From Cristatella mucedo (Eukaryota; Bryozoa; Phylactolaemata; Cristatellidae), in NCBI GenBank assembly GCA_009760855.2, contig WPIO01000010.1, positions 3,920,001 through 3,984,000 of the forward strand: DNA of 64,000 bases, given 5' to 3'. Shown one piece after another: positions 1 to 13,007 of this stretch. Position 1 is the stretch's first letter, and every line of letters starts with the position of its first letter. The notes under the pieces are model-generated. The model saw only the letters and a list, made by a program, of their open reading frames with translations. It searched no databases and was not told the origin of the DNA. The translations under genes and the position numbers were made by a program.

Positions 1-220
1 CGTAGATTAATTGCGTGCACAGCTGTCGCTCAAGTCGAATTTCACGTCCTGTAATTAAAAAAACAACACTCGCAACGTTCTGATGATAGCTTAGCAAGGC
101 GATGGCAGAATCAGAAATACTTTTCGCCCTTTTGCATATTCAATTATTCAAACAATGTACCATACAAGTTCTCCGAAATCCGAAGCTAGGAGCGCACCAA
201 ATCAGTTACTACACCTACGC

Positions 221-223
221 ACG

Positions 224-313
<90 letters not shown>

Positions 314-331
314 GTGTGTATGTGTGTGTGT
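221..331. repeat. compound CA/TA/TG microsatellite
   Basis: (CA) about 35 units, then (TA) about 14, then TG runs. Confidence 0.95.
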
Positions 332-432
332 ACACAGAGCAAGGCGGATGCTTAGCTCCTCAAGCTGGCAAGGTGCTCGCATTTCGTGGCCCAGTTCGTC
401 GTTGTTTTAGTCCTGCAGCAGGCATTCCTGCG

Positions 433-464
433 CTACCCTCTACCCTCTACCCTCTACCCTCTAC
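433..464. repeat. 7-bp tandem repeat CTACCCT
   Basis: About 4.5 copies of CTACCCT. Not a telomere unit of any animal group that I know. Confidence 0.85.
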
Positions 465-1069
465 GAGCCCGGTGAGCGGAGCCTCTAAAGCTCCTCTACT
501 GCAGTCTGAATAATTCCGTTCAATTAGCAGATCCTCTACTTTTTTTTACAGAGGGTCGCAGTTGGATTGATCTTTCCAGAAGCTTCAGGTTTCGCATGCT
601 CAAATATAATAAAATTCTTGCGCTGAACCTGAAGCCCTTTCGCCGACATTACTACCCTGCGGTTACAGTGGAAGGAAGGGGTAATGTATACGTGTGCACT
701 TAAAACCACCACGGCTTGCCAGTAAGAAGTCTGGAGCAAGCGGACAGCATTGTACTAAATGCCGTTGCCGCCGACTCAGCATTTTCCCCATAAAGCGAAC
801 TACGTGTACATACAAAGTTAATGCAGTCCAGGAGAAATATGTTGATGATAACTGCCTTATCGTCATGTAGAAACGATGGTGATATGCGAAAAGGGAAGCT
901 AGCTGTCCAGAGCACTTGCGCTCCGTCGGATTTTCGGGGAAGCAGACGCGTTCGCGCTCGCAGTGATGCTACTTATGATGATTTCAGAAAGCTTTTCGTT
1001 GACCTACATGATTTAAAAACGCAGAAACGCCGAAGGCCGTCTGCCGAGGTAGTGAACGCAGAAAATCGT
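465..1069. other. no recognisable gene
   Basis: Short frames only. 821-1123 is open on the plus strand (100 codons) and basic, but overlaps the tRNA-like fragment and matches no family known to me. Confidence 0.5.
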
Positions 1070-1140
1070 AGGCTTGAGCCGAATACGATCCCGCAGCCAG
1101 CCAGCCAGCGCTCTACCGATTGAGCTTCGGCAGCGCTGTA
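1070..1140 (-). repeat. tRNA-like fragment
   Basis: On the minus strand AGCTCAATCGGTAGAGC is a textbook tRNA D-arm/A box. The expected anticodon region is replaced by a GGCT repeat and the B box is degenerate. More likely a SINE or tRNA pseudogene than a working tRNA. Confidence 0.45.
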
Positions 1141-2469
1141 AAAGCCCAGCAGAGCCAACCCAGCCTCCCTGGGGACGTGCTCAGCCATTTCTGCGGAGAC
1201 GCAGCTATGCTGCGCCTAGCGAAGTGCTGACAGCTCGGGCCTTAAATGTCAGCGTGCGAGCTCCAGCCGCGTCCAGATGCCCTGTCCAATATAGACACGT
1301 GTAACATGGACGTGACATGGACGTGTGCCTTTGTCATAGCCATTCGCTGCCGAGCTGACGAGCAGCAACGACTTCCGCCGCCGACCGCCATAGAGAGTAT
1401 CTGCAACTCGACCTGTTCAATTCCGGGCAGTTCGGGGGATAACTTCCGCACACGCGTACGGGCACCTGGACCTCGCAGTTCGATATTCTCGCAATGCACG
1501 CTTCAGCTTCATATACGAGCGCTGCGTCGTACCTGCGGACACAGAAAACCGTCTAGCGAGCGTTCGAGGACCCGTCCGCGCAGTTTGAAAACGAGGCTGC
1601 CAACCGCCGCAGCATTCGCCGTTGCGTTGGCTCGGTTAATTTGCTGGACATCGCATCGACTGTCTTTTTTTAGCGCTTTCTCTCTGCGACAGTTGCGGCA
1701 ACATCTATCGCACGCACGCGCGCGACCCGCGGCGCAGGAACGCATCACGGTCATCCGTTCCGCTCATTACGCGCAGAATATCGGAGGAGCAAATTGAGTT
1801 TCTCCATTTGGAGTAACGCGGCGGTCACGCTTCTCAGCGCTGGCGTTGGGGTCAAGCAGCGATGCCAGCTGCGACGACACTTTCCCGCTCGCTCTTGTCG
1901 ACAGGCCCAGCGAAGTTCCCTACCTTGATGTCAAGAATATTTCTAGGCACAGCTTGCAAAAGGAAGTTTGAAGCTGTTTTTGCTGACCCCAAGCTCCAAC
2001 CGAGCCCTTTGCTCGGAAAGAGATTCAACAAGCGACGACACTTGCGCAACATTAATAATGACAGGAAATCTCTATAGCGAAGTAGGAGAGCTAAATCTTG
2101 CTCTTGACGTGCTAGACGTAAGCTGGAAAGGAAGAAAGACACTGACGAGAGCGCAGCTCCGAACTGCGACCGGAAGCGCTCGTCGGGCGCTGCCGAGCTT
2201 CCGCGCAGGCGCCTACCGGCTGCGCTCGTCCACCGTCAATCTCACGGGCGTCGTCCTCTCAAGTCTCAGAACGAGCTCGTCTCGATATGGGGTGCGCACA
2301 GGCATACCGAACGGGGCCAGTGGCGGGCTCCTCGACACTGCAGCAGCAGCAGCAGGGCATTCGGTTAGCGCGTGCTCAGCGGCGCCAACGAGCCGCGCGC
2401 GGCTCATCTAGCGCGCGTCGACTTTTGCCGCGCGCTCGACCGGTCCGTCGGGTCTGCGGTGGACTTATT

Positions 2470-2510
2470 CTTAATAATAATAACAATAATAATAATAATA
2501 ATAATAATGC
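2470..2510. repeat. TAA trinucleotide repeat
   Basis: About 12 units; might be a decayed LINE A tail, but no LINE body is next to it. Confidence 0.8.
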
Positions 2511-4750
2511 ATTTACATAGCGTGCTCAGAGAACTGAATCTCTCTCTCTGGGCACTTTACAGATGCTGCATATAATGCATTACCAAATGTTCGTTTGTAT
2601 TGTTCGCCCCCAATCGACTCGCTCGCCTGAGTTTCTCCTCAGCACGGTAGACAATCTGCTTTAGCAGCCTCGTTCCTATGGCGGCGGCGGCAGGCGTGAG
2701 AAGCCTTCACTCCAATAGTGTGCGGCCGGCAAGTCGAGCGCGCGACCGGCTGCTCGACTCGAGGAGCCCGCGGGCTCATCGAAGTGCGAAACGCGCGCGC
2801 ATAAAAAAGAAAAAGCCACCGCATTCGTTACTGGTCGGCGTCTGTTCCGCGAAGCTTCGCGCGCTCGCTCGCACCGGCGGCTGCTTGTAACTTCGCATAC
2901 TTCTCTGCAGGCGCTCGCGATCAGCGAGCGGTGGCAGCCATTTGAAGAGATCCTTGCGCCGTTCTCCTCGCGGCGGCGGCGGCGAGGATCGTCGTTGCTG
3001 CGACGTAAATGGTTCGCCGCCAACTGCTCGCAGCACGGAACGTTACTCCGCCAATGCGAGCCACGACTTCAGTTGCTGACAAGAACGGCTTGAGACAAAC
3101 GACGACCGCATCACAATTCAGGTTGGTTTGAAAAAGACGTACCTATGGCAGTTTCAATGATGCGGCAGAGTACTATTTATTCTCATTGGTTGACGATGCT
3201 TAAAATAATCCACGGCATTTTCATACGGAAAACTTCTGCAAGCGAGAAGTTCACTATATGTCCTTCGTGCTCAGATGATCGGAAATGTCATTCTTAGGTA
3301 TAAAACATAATTTACACTAATACTTTAGAACAGGTAAATACTAATAATATAATTGTGGTACTAGCTATACGCAAATGGACCATGCCTTTGCCTCTAGCTA
3401 ATTACAAGTTGTGCAATAGCCTCTGTCTGTATGTGGTAGTAGCTGAGTTGCCGCATATTTACGCTACACATGTGAGATTTACGCTGCACATGGGTTCGCT
3501 CTCTCAAGAACGAAGCGGAGGATCCAAATTCCGATGATAGCGCAAGCGGTACTACGATGCACTCTGCATACACATGAGAGAGTTTATTTTTCGTGAAATA
3601 CTCTAGAGATTATAAAGTCCCAATGCGTCTCCTTTCATGACATGGCAGCACAAATACTGTTTGCGGTTTTTCAATACCACGCTCGACATGGGCAACCTAA
3701 ACTACAACCGGAATGCTCAACTTATCCTGAATCACTGACGCCAATTTTTTTACATTTGCAGATTCTAAAGTACTCTAAATACCATCAAAGAGTTAAACTG
3801 ACTAGTTAATATACTGTTGAGCCAGCTTCAGTTCTTGGAGAGAAACTCTCTCTCTTAAACTTGTTTTTTCACGTTATATTGTCGGGTCAGCTAGGAAACG
3901 CCTTTTGCATGCCTTGCACGCTAGTAAAGCCGACTTGGCGGTTCCCACGCTTTGACGGAAACTGCGAACTCCTCGGAGACCGGAAATCCAGTGCCTGGTT
4001 TGGTTTCGAGGGGCTTTAGCGTGGGGCCAGCCAATGAAATGTCGATGCAAAGAGCACCGCTTCAGAATGGTTCCAGTTTGAAGCGCCTGCGTGCGGGTGA
4101 GAGGACTTCGACTTTACGCGTGCTTTAGAGTCTCGACGCAAATGAGCTCTCTTCCAATGGTGAGAGAGGAAACTGCAGCCACTCTCAGCTGAAGGGGCTT
4201 CCGCGCTGGACCGATTGCGCAGCAAGGCGGCGATGAACGACGAGTCATCAGAGCGCGCCAGAGCGATGCAGAGTGGCGCGCGCACTCGGGGTTGCGGAAT
4301 TGGCGCGTTGGCGTTGGCTGCGAGAAATCAGTCGCTATATCCCGTAAAGGCTTAAGAGAGTAAGTAGGAGGCCCATTGTTTGACAATCCGTCATTCCTTT
4401 TTTTCTAAGCGCCTTCAGAATCTTCTGCCGCTGCTGCCGCTGCACCTGCTGCAGTTACCGCAGAGGCGGCCGTGCTGCAGAAAAAAGGCGTTTGTTTTCT
4501 GCGACGACGACGACGCCGCCGCCGCCGCATGGAAGCGCCGCCAGCAGCACAGTGCTTCCGAGCTGCTGACTCAAGGCTTTTGTTTTCTGCGACGCAGCCG
4601 CCGCCGCAGCCGCCGCCGCACTACTCTGTCAAATGTTGAGCGTTTCGCAGTTTCCTCCTATTGCGGCGGCGGCAGCAGCTTCCAAGGTTTCTTCGGCGGA
4701 AATCGAGCGCTGCAAAACCGAGCGAACGCAGCATGCGCCTATCATATGCC

Positions 4751-4752
<2 letters not shown>

Positions 4753-4797
<45 letters not shown>

Positions 4798-4800
4798 GCG
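4753..4800. repeat. CT/CA microsatellite
   Basis: (CT) about 13 units then (CA) about 8 units. Confidence 0.9.
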
Positions 4801-5499
4801 CGCACACTCCGAGGGGCGTCCGCGCCGCTAGCGGCGGGTCGGAGATTTTTCAGAGTCGACCGAGCGTCCAGCTAAGCGGGCCTGCCACCGCGCTGTTACG
4901 CGAGCGGTAAATTGATTTGCATGGCTTATTTGTTGCTTTAGCGATTTAACAACGCGGGCGCCGCACATTTCCCTCACAATCATCGTCTGGCGACCGGAGC
5001 CATCTGCCGTCCTTCGCGCGGATATCATCATACATGACACGCGTTCCGACCCCGAGGGCGGCCTTCTGCGCGCAGCCTAATGAACGGTGCGGATAGCTCG
5101 CGCGCTCGTCGGCGGCGCCGTTCGAGGTGCCCGCTGCCCGACGAGCTGCCATTAGCATACGCAAGTAGTAGCATCGCTAGCTGGCCCGATGCATCGGCCG
5201 GCTGGAGCGCGGCAACGATTAGGCGGCGCGGCGGCTTAGGCCGCGCACGAGAGCGGTTCTCGGCGCGGCTTTGCCTCTGATGATGTCACATCGCGCATGC
5301 GGGTGCTAGCGCCAGCAGCGTGACCACCTGGGCGGCGGCTTGCTGCTGTTGCTCTTTTTTCTACGTGCGCCCGCTTTAAAGTGATCCTCAGACGAATGAC
5401 CGTATCGGATTCGGCGAGCGACTTTGGTCATAGCGACGCTGAGGAAGTTTACGTGGCACGGCCGCACCCCCGACGATTCGCAGGCGCCAATTCACCCTT

Positions 5500-5660
5500 A
5501 GCCATGCTATTCATGTTGTTTGTTTATCAAGCATGATATTGCTCACCATTCAATTGCATTTCCCTTTGAAGCAAATGTAAAGCGCCTAGAGAGAGACTGA
5601 GTTCTTTGAGGGCGCTTTATCAAGTGCATTATTATTATTATTACTATCATTATTATTAAT
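5500..5660 (+). mobile_element. LINE A 3' end
   Basis: GTAAAGCGCCTAGAGAGAG, then GGCGCTTTATCAAGTGCATT and ATT repeats. Only the last ~160 bases of the element are present. Confidence 0.8.
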
Positions 5661-6420
5661 TCATCGCAGCTCGGCAACCGAAAACCGGCAGGGCGGAGTC
5701 TGGTTGCCTAAACGCTCGTCACACCGGTAACAAATGTTTTGTTCGCTCTCATTTCGCAGCGCCGATTCTTCGGTCCGCCGGACGCGTCCGCCGATTGCGT
5801 CCGGCGACCAACCTCTTCCGGCGGAGAACGGGCGAACTTCAGGAAACGTCCGGTTACGCCAGCTGGCCAGTATGGTGTCCAGCTGCTGCGCGTATGGCGG
5901 ATTTACAATAAAAAGCCAGGCCGTCTGTTCGGTCTTTTCGCATGCGCGACTGCTCGCAGAGAACATCGCGCTGGCTAATCTGGCTAATTGAAGATGCGCT
6001 CGCCGCAGCAGCACCACGTCGTCCCAGACAATTCCGTACAGCGCGGTGGCTGAACAAGCACTCATATAAACGTTCGCGTCCAATTGAATGCTTAAAAGCC
6101 GTCGGAATATCGCTCGACTTTCCAGCCCTTTGCAGCGGTGCTTTAAGGCAGCTCGGCAGAGTGCGATGCTGCTGATGGTAAAGGAAATGCTTCGAACAAA
6201 GGAAAGCGATTCGTGTATTCCATGGGGGAGTCGCTTCCAAGAATACTCGGCGGCCGCCGTTCGACGCGCGGATTGCCAAGCCGCAACTCGCTAGTTGTCT
6301 GCGCAACAATTCACTCGTCGGTTGCCCTATAGAAATCTTACCAGCGCTACGCCCGCTTGCAGTGAGGTATTGAGTTACGAACACCTCGGGTAACGAACAG
6401 TCCGGGTTCCGGGCACCATG
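5661..6420. other. GC-rich stretch with overlapping frames
   Basis: Open frames of 140 and 176 codons on the minus strand overlap each other and shorter plus frames. None resembles a known protein, so coding is not supported. Confidence 0.4.
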
Positions 6421-6603
6421 GTTGTGGAAAAAATACTAGCTGATTAAACAGCTTCTTTTGTATAGCGACAGAAGAGCCTTTACGGCCATCACCACCGCTT
6501 GCAGCGGCGATAAAGGATCGCTCACCGCAGGATTCGAACCCACGACCTCGGGACCGAGGTTGTGAAAGCAAACGTCTTACCTAGTGTGCCATCACGGCTC
6601 CTG
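6421..6603 (-). mobile_element. SINE-1 (tRNA-derived)
   Basis: On the minus strand: an A box-like TGGCACACTAGG, a B box GGTTCGAATCC (perfect pol III consensus), then a unique body (GGCGATAAAGGATCGC complement, ACAGAAGAGCC) and a T-rich end. One of four clear copies in the window. Confidence 0.85.
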
Positions 6604-8047
6604 GAGTCAGATTCCAGTCAGTTTAGACCGAATGTTACAAATTCAGGAAAATCATGAAAAGGTCATGAAAAGCAACCACCTTACTTAGTGAGCCATAAAT
6701 GACTAGGGCTAAAAACCCGTTCCTGTGGCGAGTAGAACCGCCGATCCCTTGAGCACGAAAAATTAAATACAAAAGCGCACAGATAGCTGCCTCTTCTTAT
6801 TTAGCCAACAAAAAGGTGTAGAAAGAATTCTGTTGCGTTCTAGTGCTTCTTTTTGTGTTTTTCGTGTCTTTCGTTTTTTAAGCGCACTTTGGTGTTTTTA
6901 TTGCTTTGCACGCGTTTTGCACTAATGTTTTTTAGAGTAGGCGATTCCTTCGATCCTTAGCTTTTAGGGAAAAGAAAAGACGAAAACCAAGACGAAACCG
7001 TCCGCCGTGCTTAATCCTGGGCTTAATCCCGTGTGTGCCACGATTGCGGACACATTAGCAATTAAACCTAGTTAGCATTTAAAAACTAGGTGGCCGTGTA
7101 CGAGGTTGACCGATGGCATATACGCCTTTGATCTCAAAGTCGCTGTCATGAAGTTTCTTAAGGCTAGGCATGTAGCTATTTACATAGAATATTAGAGGAC
7201 TTACTAGCTCTCAGTTACTGCATCTACAAACTTGCGTGCGAATGCTGTATCCCAAAAGGAACCGCGGTGGGATTACTTATAAGCTCTGGAATGTCGCCTT
7301 ATTACCAATGCAATTTCCTCTAAAAGAAGTTCCTTGGTGAACTGTTAATGTAATTAATAGTGCACAGCTGAGTAAGTCTGAGATGAGAGCCCACGTTTAA
7401 CGAAGCTCATTTGCAACCGAGCCGATCACTACTATTTCAGGTTCTCTTTGTCACTTTGTGCCTTTCGGTTCTTTCTCACAATGTCTTCGACCAGCTCACT
7501 TAAGCTCAAGGATAGCCGGCTAAACTAAGACCGCTTTGGGGCAGCTTCATGGTTACCGCATGATTTAAGTGCACTACTCCTTCCCTGTCTTTGAAACCCA
7601 ATATCATCCACATGTCATGACTACTAAAAACTGTTACGCGCAATGGATCCCTCTGTGCTCTTCGAAACACAGGATTTCCACACGAATTGCGTTATTCGCA
7701 TTTTTTCTAAAGCATTTCTGGTTGGTGCTTTCAATAAGCACAAATGGATTGTTCTTACTGTAGATACAAGTCCATGCTTTATAACAGCGGCCGCAATATT
7801 CTGCGAGCTTTGTCTGTTCTCAGCAGCCTTTAGAAGTCTCGGCCAGAAACCAGTTGATCATTTGCAAAGGGAAGCTAGAAAGCTGAACAACTTCAAAATA
7901 GCCCCTAATTATGCACGCTAGGTTTTTCTAGTTACTCTCGAGCTATATAATAATGATAAAACCTTGGTATAGCGCACGTAGATAACTAAATCTTATTCTA
8001 GGCACTTAACATGTGCTGCACTGGAAGCATATCGATTAGTTATTGAT
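6604..8047. other. unique AT-rich DNA, nothing recognised
   Basis: Only short frames (longest 92 codons). No repeat of the window's families detected. Confidence 0.5.
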
Positions 8048-8200
8048 AACGCCTGGTTTGGCGCAGGGGCGAAGGTGCTCGCCTCTTAGAGGTCAAGGCG
8101 ATCATCACTACGACAGAGGTCATCGGCTCAAGACCTGCGGCCAATGTAAAGCGCCTTGATAAAGATTCAGTTCTCTGAGGGAGCTACACGCACGAGTTCT
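8048..8200 (+). mobile_element. SINE-2 (tRNA-derived, LINE A-like tail)
   Basis: Head GGTTTGGCGCAGGGGCGAAG, B box-like CGGCTCAAGACC, then GTAAAGCGCCTTGATAAAG and AGTTCTCTGAGGGAGC, which matches the LINE A 3' end. Confidence 0.65.
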
Positions 8201-8209
8201 ATACTTGAA

Positions 8210-9010
8210 ATGCAGTGTCAGCGTGCAAAAGCACATACAAGGATAATTCATACTGACCCAGCAAAGTCAGAGAAGAGCAGGTGCGTTTTTAGCTTTTTTT
8301 TTAAATGTCGTTAAGTCGGGGGGGGATGTGACGTCAGTCGGGAGTCAGTTCCAGGCTTTGGCAGCATAGCATCGTGAAGGCATGGTCTCCAAAGGAATTG
8401 ATATTGGCTCAAAGCACAGCTAGACGACTCGAGTTAGGCTGGAGGACGATTCGATGCTTAGTCTAAGTGGGAAGTAATCGGGATAGATAGGCCAGAGCGA
8501 GAGAGCGACGGGACCTAAACGTGAGCCGCAAAAATTTGCAGTCAATTTGCTAATGATAAGTTGCCTGTGCAGGTCAAGGAGAATTTGTGCAATATATATG
8601 ACGATCGTGACATTCACGACTGAGAAGCCTAGCTGCCATTTCACACCAACTGCAAGCACGTCATTGCATAGGCTGACCAATCAGCGAGTAGTGAGTTGCA
8701 GAAGTTTTAGCTGGATGTTACATGTGTATGAAGAAATGTATTTATGGTACCCCTACCTAAGCAGGCACACATTTTGGACAGTATGCGGACTTGACAGTGA
8801 AGTTCATCGAGTGAAAGTTCACTGTGGAACAGGACTCGGCGACTTCGTGCAGATGCTACAGGTGATAAGCTGGCAGAGCCCATTTTGAGCGTTAAGCTTT
8901 CTAAGTTCTACGTAGTTTGCCTATAGCTAGTAAGTTGGTTGTATGTTCGTTCAATTTGAAAAGTTTACTGACATCACAGTGCGAATTTCAGCAATACAAG
9001 CAGCAAAGGA
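8210..9010 (-). mobile_element. LINE A 3' half, decayed
   Basis: Reads as LINE A 3' UTR and RT C-terminus on the minus strand (matching CATGGTCTCCAAAGGA, CCTAGCTGCC, GTGAGTTGCAGAAG blocks). Many indels; no usable frame. Confidence 0.75.
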
Positions 9011-9064
9011 GAGTGCGAATGGTTGTCGACATTGATCCATCACTAACTACTCGATCCTGCTTTC

Positions 9065-9140
9065 TTTACAGCACATGCACAGTGCCTAGATAGAGAATAA
9101 TTTTTCCGAGACACCTTAAATTATTGTTATTATTACTGTT
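9065..9140 (+). repeat. LINE A 3' tail remnant
   Basis: Diverged copy of the family's last 70 bases (GTGCCTAGATAGAG...) ending in ATT repeats. The next LINE A begins directly after it, which suggests insertion into or next to the tail. Confidence 0.45.
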
Positions 9141-9169
9141 ATACAGGGATCAAATGATGGCAGTTCAGA

Positions 9170-11368
9170 TACAGCTGTGTCAGCTGCATAATGTTGAACG
9201 CCTAGGTCTACTAAACGAAAGCTTGAAGAAAGCATACAAATGATCAGGACTGACTGTCCACCGACAAGCATATGCAGACTCCTGTAGGTTGTACCAATCT
9301 ATCCTAGAAAAGGCCAAGTCTAGCTTCTATAAAAACATTGTTGAATCACAGATGCAAAACCCAAAAATGCTGATGTCGACGATCAACCATCTCCTCAACC
9401 GCTCCCAGATTAGCTCCTTACCTGATGATCCTTGTGATGATCTAGCCGATCGCTTCTCTCGATTCTTTGTCCAGAAGATAGACAAGATCAGAGAGTTCAT
9501 TCCTGCGATGGCACCATCCACCCTAGAATGCTGTCCCTCGATTCCTGGCTGCTCCTCAATGTCTACATTTAAGCAGTTCACTGGTGATCTTTTCCTGAAG
9601 TTCATATCTCAATCAAAGAAGACAACAAGTCCTTTGGACCCTATTCCCACTGTCATGCTCCTACGTTGCATTGATCTGCTGCTGCCATGCATAACTAACA
9701 TCATTAATATGTCATTAGCCTCAGTTCATGTGCCAGCACCTTTCAAAAAAGCTGTAGTCAGGCCACTTCTCTAGAAAGCGACTACAGACCAAGAGAACTT
9801 GAGCAACTACCGCCCAGTCTCCATTTTACCATTCCTATAAAAAAAGACACTGGAACGGGTCATGACGGACCAGCTGAACTCATACATCGAAACTTCAAAC
9901 CTTGCTAGTGAGTTCCAGTCTAGCTTTAGAGCTAATCACTCCACAGAATCATTATTGCTTATGGTGTACAACGACCTACTTAGGAATGCAGACATAGGTA
10001 GAGTGGCTCTGCTTGTTTTGCCCGATCTTTCGGCAGCTTTTGATACTATCGATCACAAAGTTCTTCTAGAGCGCCTTTCATCTCGCCTGGGCATCACTGG
10101 CACTGCTCTGCAGTGGTTCAGGTCCTATCTCAGTGGGAGACTCCAGAGTATTGACGTAAATGGACAAAGATCATCTGAAGTACCTCTGAAATATGGCGTA
10201 CCTCAGGGCTCCGTGCATGGTCCGGTTCTTTTCACGGTTTATACTCTCCCTCTTGCTGTTGCCAAGCACAATCTAGGCTTTCACTTCTATGTGGATGACA
10301 CTCACTTGTCCTTTGCTTTGATCCCTCCCAGCCTTCGAGCACCTCGAATTCTCTCAACTCCCTTGCTGCATGTATTGATGACATCTGCACGTAGATAGCA
10401 GCAAATTTTCTGAAACTAAGCGATAATAAAAGTAACTTACTAGTTATGGGCAAACCCAGTGTGATTCACAAATTGGAAAGGCTGACGCTCAAAATGGGCT
10501 CTTCCAGAATATCTCCTGTTGAATCAGCTCTACATCTAGGTGTCATGTTCCAAAGTGACCTCTTGTTGACGTCCACATCAGCTCCACAATCAAGTCTGCC
10601 TACTTTGAGCATACAACATTACTGAAATTCGGGCTTGTTTGGATAAGGATACCACGTCTAAGTTGGTCCATGCATTTGAGACATCCCGTCTTGACTTCTG
10701 TTACTCACTGCTTGCTGGCCTACCGGCATGTGTAATCAGGCGATAGGCAGCTAGGCAACTAGGCTTGTCTGTCGTGAGCGTCGCAGTTGCTACACCACAC
10801 CACTTCTCGCCGACTTGCATTGGCGACCAGTCAAGCGACGGATCGACTTCAAGGTTTTGTCGCTCACTTTTAGGCCACTTCATTCTTTGGCTCCAGCCTA
10901 TCTCTCAGATCTACTACCCCACCAGGCCAAGCATCGTACCACCCGCTTTTCGGAATCCAATAGTTTACCAATACCTCGTACAAACCTCAAATCCTTTGGA
11001 GACCGTGCATTTAGTTCGTATGCTCCCAAAGCCTGGAACTCACTCCCGACTTGCACCAGAGCATCCCCTGACTTGACCACATTTAAAAAGAACTTATAAA
11101 AACAAACCTATTTAGGACAGCATTTAGTGGATCCCTGTGATTCGTTCTTCATGTGCTTATGCGTGGTGACACTGTGCATGCTGCCACTAACCACATTTGC
11201 ATGCTGACCCTGTGCATGTCACCCCTAACCAAGTTATTCATGTTGTTTATCAGGCATGATATTACTCACCGCTGGAGCATGTTTTTTGTAGCATTTGTAA
11301 AGCGCCTAGAAAGAGCTTGAGTTCTCTGATGGTGCTTTATCAAGTGTGTTATTATTATTATTATTACC
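9170..11368 (+). pseudogene. LINE A copy, decayed reverse transcriptase
   Basis: Same family as the 57-58.8 kb copy and almost as long. Open pieces at 9289-9774 and 9862-10398 are broken by stops near 9772 and 9838 and frameshifts after 10250. The catalytic box reads FYVDDT, and [11 protein letters not shown] and GVPQGSVHGP are still present. C-terminal fragments continue to 11148, then the 3' end and (TTA)n at 11350-11367. The 5' end appears to begin near 9170, just after an older LINE A tail. Confidence 0.85.
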
Positions 11369-13007
11369 CTATCAGAGGCTAGTATTAGCTATGTTGGTAA
11401 CTCCAGATAGCCAAACGAGTATTGTTATGGCGACCCGAGTTATGAACTTGTAACGAATTCTTTCGCGGACTAAGTTCTCTGGCCGTGTGGTTCGAAATCC
11501 GGATCCTTATTTTCTTTAGAATGCTATTGGAATATTTTTGATTGTCTCCTTAGCCCTGCTAAAAATCGTTCTGCCCTCATAAAAAAAGGATAAGCAGCTC
11601 AAATTTTCACAATTTTCAAATTGCCTAAACAAATGAAAACAAAGGATCTAAGGGACTGTAAATCTGAATCGTATTGTATCAGTATTTATTCGAAAATTGT
11701 ATTTTACGATTTTGCAACCCTTTTCTCCGAACCTACGTCTATCTGCATTGTATTGCTAGCTGTTCTTCTTTAAATGGAAACCGTGACTATACTCACAGCA
11801 TCGCAATGCCTCGAAGCTTGGCTGCAGATTTTTGCAGGAAAAACCAATGAGAGGTACTGCCTCGTTCTGCTCGTGAGATTTACATGTTACGGTGTAGATG
11901 TTACGATAGTGTGGCAGTTAAGTGAGTTGGCGAAAATTGCCTAACCATATATCGGTCTGGAAAAAGGCAGATCTTTTGCGCTGTATACACTGCATTAAAA
12001 GAAATGTGCTTCAACTTCCACTATCTGTAGTAGTGCATCTACTAGCTAAGGAGACGATAGTCTATCAAATTATTTTTGGCTTTTATTTGCGTTTTTCTGA
12101 GCTCTTCGTTCATTCAAAGTTTGATACAAAACTTGCTCGTTCTTCTGAGCTAACTGCTACGCTGGAGGATCGCTGTCCTAATCCTCTTCTTTATAGTTCA
12201 GATTGATTTGTCACCAATAATTCTTTAGAAACTTTGTGTAGCGGATAATCAATCCCTAGTTTTGATAATTGCGTTAGCTTTAAGTAAGTCTGTCACAGTC
12301 ACTTACGTCACGCTTACAGCATCCCGTTGCGATATTTTCAGTACGAAGTTTCAGCAGTGCTGAGCGTCATGTCAAAAAGGGGATGGGAGATAACTGACTA
12401 CTTGTTATATATAGCTGCTGCATGCAATCTCGTAGTTGAAATTAAACATGCCTTACAGCGCCTGCCTTCAGTAAGCTATGGACATGCATGTAATTAATAT
12501 ATTCGCGTGATTCTTCACTGGAGCTTACGGCACTACGTAAATTTAAAGTTGGTCAGCATGCCGGTACATTTCGCACACGCAAATCAATGCTGATCGCTAC
12601 CTGGCGCTGATAAATAATTTCATCTTGTTCGTTTTTTTAATGTTAACAAATATAACTTAAATTCAAGCAAGCTACAAAGAAAGCCACTAAATGCCACACA
12701 GCCTAAACTCAACAGTAAAGTTGCCTACGACAAATTTTAAAACATTTAACAGACTGAAGAAGAAGCCCAGAACCTACGAGCTGTTACAGCTCAGCGAACG
12801 CCTCACTTATAACAAACGGTCAAAAACCGAACGAGACTTAAGGTAAGATTCGAGCACTTCACGAACCGGCTACAAACTGAGTCTTTGCCCGACAGTACGC
12901 CGGGCACACAAGCTAGGCTGGGCTTAACACGCGGTCAGAGAACACTCGGCCCTGTATTGTAATTCAACACTGGAATCCAGTGTTTTATAATCGGAAAAAA
13001 CTATAAG
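11369..13007. other. no gene; degenerate tRNA-like trace
   Basis: GTGTGGTTCGAAATCC at 11485-11500 resembles a B box. Otherwise nothing recognised. Confidence 0.45.

Larger units (their letters stand above)
1141..5499. other. GC/CpG-rich region, no gene assigned
   Basis: Strong CpG enrichment in patches (1.1-1.8, 2.1-3.05, 4.4-5.5 kb), with GCN and CGN runs that create Ala/Arg-rich frames on both strands. The longest is 183 codons (1246-1797, plus) without recognisable domain. A TATA-like CATAAAAAAG lies at about 2800. The stretch 3.1-3.95 kb is AT-rich and empty. Could be the promoter and 5' exons of a gene that continues outside the window. Confidence 0.4.

Noticed and set aside
433-464. 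Interstitial telomere repeat.
   Set aside because: The unit CTACCCT is 7 bp and does not match TTAGGG, TTAGG or other common animal telomere units.
1070-1140. Functional tRNA gene on the minus strand.
   Set aside because: Perfect D-arm, but no plausible anticodon stem, and the B box is degenerate.
4380-4910. 176-codon plus frame with poly-Asp, poly-Ala and Arg runs.
   Set aside because: Trinucleotide-like GC repeats and a CT/CA microsatellite explain it; no splice or domain support.
6421-6603. tRNA gene because of the perfect B box.
   Set aside because: The same unit plus a shared non-tRNA body occurs four times; it is a SINE.
10232-10453. Antisense frames over LINE and UNG exons (for example 52287-52892, 58964-59215).
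   Set aside because: They are shadows of the real coding strands with no motifs of their own.
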